A stretch of 64,000 bases of DNA from contig CM065387.1 in NCBI GenBank assembly GCA_033060915.1, positions 27,892,001 to 27,956,000 of the forward strand, given 5' to 3'. Origin of the DNA: Euryodendron excelsum. Its lineage: Eukaryota > Streptophyta > Magnoliopsida > Ericales > Pentaphylacaceae. Below the pieces are notes generated by a model that worked only from the letters and a program-made list of their open reading frames with translations, ran no database searches and had not been told where the DNA came from. Position numbers and translations under genes: made by a program. Positions 56,813 to 64,000 of this stretch are shown here, piece by piece; the stretch's first letter is position 1, and every line of letters starts with the position of its first letter.

Positions 56813-59800
56813 TGTCGCGCCCAGATTTTTCGCACTCGAGGAATACTCACCCAAGCGGGAAAAATGTTGTACTCTCTCGTTAGAACTCACCCTCCTAAAA
56901 GAATGAGTGCGACTAGGTTTGAATTGAAAAATTGATTTGAATAAAGGGCTTTTGAAAAAGATTCAGAGTCGCCACCTAACTTGATTAAGGTGAGTTAGGT
57001 CACCTAAAAACTAAGCATAATCCGAAGACTACACTTAGGGTTTTTGAAAAAGGTTTTGAAAATATCTCCTCAAGAGAGGGTTTTTTAGGAAAACGGGATA
57101 TTTGGCAACCTTTAGAAAACATTTAGCCCCTTTTGAAAAATAACTCCATTTGGTCTTTGAAAACAGTGATCCTAGGTTCGGAGGTTAGTTACGTGTAGGG
57201 AAGACGCACTAAGTTATCACCCTACCCCGCCCTTTCGTACCTACATGTCAATCTACCCTAGATTAACCTATGAGAGTCTTCGACTATAATTCAACCCTAT
57301 TTACTTTGAAAAACAATGTTTGAAAAATATGATGCATGATATGCAAGTGCAATAGAAAAGAATTGAAAAATAGATTTGAAAAGAGTTTGATTTGATTTGA
57401 AAGAGATTTGAAGAAATAGAATTGAAATTGAAAAGTTTGAAAATTGAAAGTAGAAATTTGAAAATAGAAATTTGAAATTGAAATTTGAGATTTGAGAAGA
57501 TTTTGAAAACCACATCCATGAGGGTGGAATTGAAAGTTCGAAAAGTATTGTGACCGCACCTATGAAGGTTGCCTACGTATCTCTTTGGGGGAATCAGGTC
57601 AGTCGTAGTTCGGACCGGAGTCCGATTGAAAAGAGAAGAGTGGATTTGAAGAAGGAGATTGAATTCGATTTGGAATTGGAAGAGGAGATTGGAAATTGAA
57701 ATTGAGAAAATTGGACTTTGATTTGAAAAGATAGATTTGGACTTGTTTTGAAAAAGAGAAAGATGAAGGTTTAGGAAACCTAGACTTAGGAAAAGCTTGA
57801 CTCGACTTGGAAGGTTTAGGAGATTAGGAAAGGTTGGATTTAGGAAATGTTTGAATTAGGAAATGTTCGATTTAGGAAAGTTTTGAATTAGAAAAGTTTC
57901 ATTTTAGGAAAGTTTTGAAATTAGGAAAGTTTGGAATTTAGGAAAGTTTTAGGTTTAGGAAAGTTTTGAAATTGGAAAGTTTCGAGTTTAGAAAGTTTTC
58001 GAAAAAGGAAAGGTTTTCAGATTAGGAAAGTTCCCAAATTAGGAAAGTTTTGAAAATCAGAAAGTTTTGAAAATTGGAAAAGTTTGAAAAAGGAAAGTTT
58101 TTAGTTTAGGAAATGTTTGACTTAAGAAAGATTTGAGTTTAGAAAAGTCTTAGATTTGGAAAGATTTGAAGTTTAAGAAAGTTTACAATTTAGAAAGCTT
58201 TTAGGTTTGGAAAGATTTAACATAAGAAGGTTTCAAATTTGGAAAGTTTTGAATTTGGAAAGATTTGAAATTTAAAAAGTTTAAGATTTAGAAAGTTTTA
58301 GAGTTTTAGAAAATCTTGAAATTAGGAAAGGCTTGAGTTTAGGAAAGGTTTGAAAACTTAGATTTGAAAAAGATTTTGGAAAATGGTAGAATTAGGAAAG
58401 GGTTGAACTAAGAAAGATTTGAAAGTTAAGTCTTAAAGTTTAGGAAAGATTTATATGTTCAAGTTTTTTGAAACTTAAGGTTTAGGAAAGTAGAGCTTTA
58501 AGAAAGATTTGGATTTTGAAATTTAAGGAAAGATTTAAAGTTTAAGTTTAGGAAACTTATGGTTTAGGAAGGAATTGAATTAAGAATGGTTTGGATTAGG
58601 AAAGGATTGGATTTGGTTTCTAAAAACAAGGGTTTGATTTTGTTTCCAAAAACGGAGGATAGGATCTAGTTTCCTAAACGGGGAGATTGGATTTGGTTTC
58701 CTAAAGGGAAGATAGGATTTGGAAAAGATTTGGAAAGGGAGATTCTAGAAACCCTAGATTTGGAAAATTATTGTTTTGACGTAGAAAAGAGGTTTTCAAA
58801 ACATATATAGTTTTGATATAGAAAACAAAAGATTTTGGAAACCTAGGTTTGGGGCAAAGTTTGAAAATCATGTTTTTGAAAAGAAAACTAGGGTTTCCTA
58901 ATTGTGAGTTCTAGGGTTTGGTTTGGGCTCTAAGGAAAGAGTTTTTTTTTTTTGGAAAACGCATTTTTGGAAACGAAAGTTTTCTAGAAGGGAATCCTAG
59001 GGAGGAGTTTTTTGGAAAGTGTGTTTTTGGAAACAAAGATTTTGGAAGGAAATCCTAGAGAGGAAATTTCTAGAAGGAATATTTTTGGAAAGAGAGTTTT
59101 TTAGAAAGATTTTTGGAGAGAGTTTTTAGGAAGGTGAGTCTAGGGAGTGTTTTTAGAAAGTGAATTTTGAGGAAAAGATTTTGGAGAGGAGTTGAAAAAT
59201 GGAGTTTTGAAAAATAGATTTTGGAAGGGAGTTTTTGAAAACAATTTTGGAGAGGAGAGTTTTAAGAAAGTATGTTGAGAAAGAGATTTTTAGGAAGAGA
59301 TTTTTTGAAGAGAGAGAATTTTTAGAAGGAGCAAAAACGTCTCACTTTCCTAAAGCAATTCTAGCCATAAGAGGGCTAGAACCACTTTAAGAAAGTGTTT
59401 TTGAAAACAAGATTTGAAAATATAGACCAAAAGGCCATTTTTAATATAACACTTTGCTAAAGCAACCCTAGCCATAGAAAGGCTAGAATCACCTTGGAAT
59501 TGTGGTTTTGGAAACAAGTTTTTGAAAAAGAGATTTTGATGCAATTTTGAAAACAAGTTAAAAAAAACGTTTTGAAAAATAACTTTTTGAAAACGAATTT
59601 TGGAAGATGCAAGACTATGATATGCACAATGCAATTTGGGGGTCGTGAACATACAAGGCTAAGGCTTCACCACATAATCATGGGCGCCGGACCCACGTGG
59701 TCTTTGGTTAGACTAGAAGAAAGCCCCCGACACGGTGACTCTCCCATAGTCCAATCCTACACATGGACCGGGAATCCCCTTGTTTCAAGCATGCAAAGAA

Positions 59801-60224
59801 AGGGCGGGAAAGAGATGGGGGATTAAAATAGAGAAAACCCAAGTGGGTTGGAGAGAGAAGAGAGAGGGGGGAAGTGCGGAAATTTAAATAGAAAGCCTAC
59901 CTTGTTTCTTGTTTATTTTGCGCGCGGTGCAGTCTTCGGTCTTCGGTCTTCGGTCTTCGGTCTTGATCTTCACCTTCAATCTTCAGGGATTGTCTTCAAG
60001 CTTTGAATGGCTATTCTTCAAGTCTTCAGAGAGTGGTTGAAGGCTAGTGTATGAGTGTATGGGGGAGTGTATGAGTGTATAGGAGGTTAGGGTTTGTGTA
60101 TAGTGGCTAGGGTTTGAGAAAACCTAGGGAGGCTAGGGTTTTGGAGATGCTCGAGCTTTGTATATCGAAATATAGGATTTTTAGGTTAAGTTTGCAGACC
60201 CTTTTCACGTTGAACGAGGCTCTG

Positions 60225-60232
60225 TATTTATA
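60225..60232 (-). promoter_or_regulatory. LTR TATA box of F
   Basis: TATAAATA on the minus strand, same context as the others. Confidence 0.77.
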
Positions 60233-61177
60233 GAGGGAAGACAAACCTGGCGCCTGTTGCAGTGGCGCCAAGCCAAATTATACACTGGCGCCACTACTAG
60301 TGGCGCTAGGCCATTTTTTAGCTTGGCACCACTACTAGTGGCGCTAGCCATTCAGGAAACAATTAAGGTCCGCAAGCAACGTATCTTTGACTAGATTTGG
60401 GCGCCTGTACTAGTGACTACCATGTAAACTTTAGCCTGGCTTCACTAGGAGTGACTCCGGAAAGTCCGGGAATGATTTGAAGGAGTCATGAATGACCCGG
60501 AAGGCTGGAAAGGAGCAGGAACACTCAAAATAGTGTCCTGGAGGTATTTGACTTGAAAAATGAAGATAAGGTGAGTCGGAAAGGTTGACCGGGCCTTTAG
60601 GGGCAAAACGGTCAATCGGACTAGGAAACTGCCGGGGCGAACCCGGATTATCCCGGAAAAAGACTTGGGATCTGGAAACATTATTTAGAATGTTCCCAGA
60701 GGTTTCCGGTTTGATTCCCAGGGCCGGCGTGGTCGGAAATGGAGACCGGCCCACTAGGGGCAAAACGGTCATTTTGTATTGGGTTTGTCGGAACTGACTC
60801 GGAATGGTCCGAAAAGGTAAAGGAAGGTCGAGAACACTATAAAAAGAATTCTTGGGACATTACCGGTTTGATACCCAGAGCCGGTGTGGTCGAAGAAGGA
60901 GACCGGCCCTCTAGGGGCAAAACGGTCATTTTGTACCGGGTTGGCCGGAACTGACTCGGAATGATCCGGAAAGGTAAAGGAAGGTTGAGAACACTATAAA
61001 AAGTATTCTCGGGACATTATCGATTTGATACCCAGAGCCGGTGTGGTTCCCGGGGCGTTCGGATGCCTAGGGGCAAAATGGTCATCTTGACCGAAAAGTC
61101 TCGATAAAGGTCCTAAGGGTAGTCTGGTCATTTTTCACCGAAGTGAGCTAACAAACATGGGTATTGACCTAGGTTTT

Positions 61178-61633
61178 GAGTGTTTCCGCCACTCGGACGG
61201 GGTTGAGTATTTCCGCTACTCGGACGGGGTTGACGATTTGAGAGTATTTTCGCTACTCTAACGGCTCTGTGAGTATTTCCGCTACTCTAACGGGGTTGAG
61301 TATTTCCGCTACTCGAACGGGATTGAGTATTTCCGCTACTCGGATGGGGTTGACGATTTGAGAGTATTTCCGCTACTCTAACGGCTCTGTGAGTATTTCC
61401 GCTACTCTAACGGTTCTGTGAGTATTTCCGCTACTCTAACGGTTGAGTATTTCCGCTACTCTAACGGTTCTGTGAGTATTTCCGCTACTCTAACGGTTCT
61501 GTGAGTATTTCTGCTACTCTAACGGGTCTGTGAGTTTTTCCGCTACTCTAACGGTTGAGTATTTCCGCTACTCGGACGGCTCTGTGACTATTTTCGCTAC
61601 TCTAACGGTTGTGTGAGTAGTTTTGCTACTCGG
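61178..61633 (-). repeat. Expanded hairpin array in U3 of F, ~16 units of 26-37 bp
   Basis: GAGTA-tttccgc-TACTC recurs about sixteen times, separated mainly by TAACGG-TTCTGT. Four more copies, three of them GAGTG/CACTC, stand at 61796-61896 after two 81-bp units. Other LTRs have about three to five. Confidence 0.93.
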
Positions 61634-61635
61634 AC

Positions 61636-61775
61636 CGTCTCGAGGAATAAACTGTCTCGAGAGAGGGATTGGAAAGGGGTCTTACCGTCTCCGAAGAGAC
61701 GTGCCTGGATTGGAACCGTCTCGAGGAATAAACTGTCTCGAGAGAGGGATTGGAAAGGGGTCTTACCGACTCCGA
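61636..61775 (-). repeat. 81-bp tandem repeats of F, two units
   Basis: Two CTCGAGGAATAAACTGTCTC units with CGTCTC-TTCG-GAGACG or a close variant. The array is much shorter than in E. Confidence 0.9.
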
Positions 61776-62136
61776 AGAGACGTGCCTGGGTTTTGAGTGT
61801 TTCCGCCACTCTAACGGTGTGAGTGTTTCCGCCACTCTGACGGCTTTGTGAGTGTTTCCGCCACTCTGACGGTTTTGTGAGTAGTTTTGCTACTCGGACC
61901 ATCTCGAGGAATAAAATGTCTCGAGAGAGGGATTGGAATTGGAATAAGAAAGGACAATGCCCCTAAGGGCATTTTGGTCATTTTGCCTCTATTTGGGCCT
62001 GACAGGCCCGCGAAGCGATGGAAAGATAGAATTTGGACTTAGAGGATTGGTTTCGATTGGAATATGTCCACAATGACTTGAAAACAAGTCTGGATGGAGT
62101 GTAGACTGCCGAGCGGTCAAAAATGGGGTGCTTACA

Positions 62137-62178
62137 GCTGCCCCTCTTTTTTTGTCTTTGCTTGTCAAAGACAGAAAA
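62137..62178 (-). other. Polypurine tract and adjacent hairpin of F
   Basis: On the minus strand AAAAAAAGAGGGGCAGC ends at TGTAAGC. Next to it, arms GTCTTTG and CAAAGAC flank ACAAG in the A orientation. Confidence 0.8.
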
Positions 62179-62327
62179 CGATAAGAGTAAGAGTCCCATG
62201 TTGACCGCGAGGCAGTCGGAGGAACGGACACTAGAAATCTTTCGACAACGGGGGTCGAAAACGGATAACCGGCCAAAAAGGCCTTCGAAAACAAGTCTTG
62301 GCTGAAAAAGGGCAAAACTGCCCAAAA

Positions 62328-62395
62328 TTTATAACTGGCGCCACTGCTTTGGTAAAAAAGCATTGGTGCCTCTGCTAGTGGCGCCAGGCTTAAGG
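62328..62395 (+). promoter_or_regulatory. Candidate PMD promoter of F: TTTATAAC plus GGCGCC repeats
   Basis: TTTATAAC (62328-62335) is followed by TGGCGCCACTGC and, 40 bp on, CTAGTGGCGCCAG. The layout matches A and B. It lies about 260 bp upstream of the GTGAGT donor. Activity is not shown. Confidence 0.5.
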
Positions 62396-62590
62396 CTAAA
62401 AACCAGAAAATTTCTAGTTCGCACACCTATGGGATTTGAAGAGTTTTTTGCAAATTTGTGAGGCATTGCGAGGAATCCATCTTGGACATTGAAGGAGCAC
62501 TCCTTGGGGACCACAAGTGATTGCCGGAGGGAGTCTACGTCGCCGGAAAAGTCACCGGAAGTGAAGATTTCGCCGGAGAACTTCCAAAAG

Positions 62591-63459
62591 GTGAGTTTTC
62601 AAATTTTGTTGATTTTGATGTGTAGAACTTCGTTTGAATCATATGAATAGTGGGAATTGATGTTTTGATATGTTTTCAACACTTTGGTGATGTTGTTTTT
62701 GCAATTTGATGGTTGTTTGATTGAATTTGAGTGATTTTTCATGATTATGCGAAGAGGGTTTTCTGCAGGAATAGGAAATTTGTTTCTATAAGCATGGATA
62801 TTGGGTTTTCTGGCCATGTTTTTGTGCAATATGCCTTAGAAAAATGTGTTTGACAACCGTATGAAGTTTCGTGATTTTTTGAAAACTTGGTGAATTTTTG
62901 ATTTTTTGAAAAATAGAAAAATATTTAGAAAATTAGAAAAAATTAAGAAATTGATGAAATTTTTAAAGTTTGAAATTGGAAAAATGTAGGAATATTTTGA
63001 AAACATTTGAGGTGATTTTGAAAAATTTTTGGGAGCTTTTTGAAAACCATTGATTTATTTGAAAAATAAAACATGAGTTTTGCAAATTTTGAAAATTGAA
63101 AAGTGTGCATGGGTGCCATTGTTATGTGATTGTGGTGTTGGAAGGTGCATATTTCATGTTTTGTGTTGATATCATGGGCGTTGTAGGGGCCACTTTTAAA
63201 CGGGACTCTGCCGAAATTTTTAGAAATTATGAAAAGAGTTGGTTAAAATTTTAGAAATAAAGTCCTTTTGAAGGGAAAAGGCAGAGAACCCTTGAGATGT
63301 GATTTGGAGTTGGAAAATCAAGATGTGTGAAGATTTTGTCTTTGATTTGTTATTGCGAAATCTTTTATTTGTTTTGTGTTATTTGTTTGTTTTATTTTAC
63401 TGTTATTTAAACTGCATGGATGGTATATTTACATCACTTACCTTGGCTTACCTTTTCAG
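62591..63459 (+). other. Candidate 5'-UTR intron of the PMD gene of F (869 bp)
   Basis: Donor AAAAG|GTGAGT at 62591 and acceptor CTTTTCAG|G at 63459, two bases before the ATG. The interior is AT-rich without a coding frame. The same sites bound the region in B. Confidence 0.55.
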
Positions 63460-63460
63460 G

Positions 63461-64000
63461 ATGGCAGATGCAGGTGATGACGGTTCCGAGAGGAGACGCC
63501 GCTCAGGGAAGGCGGCCCGGACCGATTCTGCTGGCGGTTCTAGTCGATCCAGAGGTAGTCGACGATCCACCGGACGATCCTCATCTAGCCAGAGTGGGCA
63601 GGGGAGTAGACTACCTGTCGACCCTTTTCCTCTGGTTGAGCAGGCTTTTGCTGAGGAGGTTGACGCCGAGGAGGAGGTACCGGGCCTTGGGGACCAGGCG
63701 ACCGGCTATGGGAGAGCTTCTTCCAGGCATAGGTAGACAGACGCCGACTTGGGAGATTTGCAGATACTAGATGTCCCACCTCTCGGCGATCTGGCCTATC
63801 ACCCTAGTGTATATTCCAGATAGCATTTACCACCTCCGCGGGTACATACAGCCTTTCGAGGGGCTGTTCATCAGGTCTTTGTGACCATGCAGCAGGCTGC
63901 CCCATCATACCGCCCCTTCTTGGCAGAGATCGAGTTTGGCGCCTTTATGGGATTACAGGCTAACCACCTGAACCGGCATTTGGTACTGGCATTGGTTGAG
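63461..64000 (+). pseudogene. Antisense PMD gene of element F, N-terminal part, two stops, runs off window
   Basis: It starts MADAGDDGSERRRRSGK with the same Ser/Arg-rich and acidic N-terminus as A and B. It continues DLGDLQILDVPPLGDLAYH into the PMD core and leaves the window at LNRHLVLALVE. Two TAG stops (63734-63736 in the HRQTDAD-like segment, and near 63822 before HLPPP) replace CAG of B. The start is supported by the splice acceptor two bases upstream. Its 5' region is the best preserved of the three. Confidence 0.87.

Larger units (their letters stand above)
56813..62136 (-). repeat. 3' LTR of element F (5,324 bp)
   Basis: TGTAAGC (complement 62130-62136) to CGCGACA (complement 56813). 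The 81-bp array is short (two units 61636-61775 and a fragment near 61900), while the small hairpin array is greatly expanded. 157-bp units (markers near 60604, 60764, 60921, 61078), GGCGCC repeats 60248-60352, TATA 60225-60232, structured island about 59640-59770, G-poor tract about 57640-59640. Confidence 0.93.
56813..64000 (-). mobile_element. Element F (minus): 3' LTR and start of internal region, continuing off window
   Basis: On the minus strand an antisense PMD gene, polypurine tract and 3' LTR are in the expected order, with the LTR end at 56813. It is inserted in D's 5' LTR; left flank GCCCG (56808-56812). Gag and the 5' LTR must lie right of the window. Confidence 0.9.

Noticed and set aside
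1..64000. Centromeric or other satellite array
   Set aside because: The 81-, 157- and ~29-bp repeats are short arrays confined to LTR U3 regions, not a genome-scale satellite in this window.

Overview
This window is plant repeat DNA made almost entirely of nested LTR retrotransposons; I see no ordinary host gene. The organism is probably an angiosperm with a large, repeat-rich genome. The evidence is a gag of the plant Ty3/gypsy Tat/Ogre type (retrotransposon gag domain plus an atypical CX2HX5HX4C knuckle), a primer-binding site that appears complementary to a plant tRNA-Arg 3' end, giant LTRs of about 5 kb, and antisense genes of the plant mobile domain (PMD) family. I cannot name the species.

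Layout, with A to F as my own labels. Element B (plus) occupies 1-37872: its 5' LTR lacks about 46 bp at the window edge (1-5244), and its 3' LTR is 32653-37872. Element A (plus, complete, 18,824 bp, 8644-27467) is inserted in B's gag with a perfect 5-bp target duplication ACCCT. B is itself inserted in the gag of element C (minus), whose 5' side (gag, leader, PBS, 5' LTR) is 37873-44869. C is inserted in the antisense PMD gene of an older, divergent element D (minus), which fills 44870-56812. D also carries a solo LTR E (minus, 47196-52575, imperfect duplication CCTTA/CCTTG) in its gag. D's 5' LTR is broken at 56812 by element F (minus), whose 3' LTR (56813-62136) and the start of whose internal region (to 64000) close the window. 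The order of events was D first, then C, E and F into D, then B into C, then A into B.

The family is unusual. Complete element A has two LTRs of about 5 kb around an 8.8-kb internal region with only two recognisable genes: gag on the element strand and a PMD gene on the opposite strand. No protease, reverse transcriptase, RNase H or integrase is visible, so these look like non-autonomous elements mobilised by a partner. The PMD gene has a candidate 5'-UTR intron, a GT-AG intron before an acidic C-terminal exon, and a possible TATA box near the element's 3' end. Because it is antisense to the genomic RNA, its introns survive reverse transcription. All gag copies, and PMD copies A, B, D and F, are broken, mostly by C-to-T or G-to-A stops typical of deaminated methylcytosine.

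The LTRs are highly structured. From 5' to 3' they carry 81-bp tandem repeats with a CGTCTC-TTCG-GAGACG hairpin; small hairpins with compensatory changes (GAGTA/TACTC against GAGTG/CACTC); 157-bp repeats each with a phased hairpin; GGCGCC inverted repeats; a TATAAATA box; telo-box motifs; a GA-rich segment; a conserved structured island; about 2 kb of G-depleted low-complexity DNA; and a conserved GATACGTAGGCAACC block. A 23-bp segment beside the polypurine tract is exactly inverted in B relative to A.
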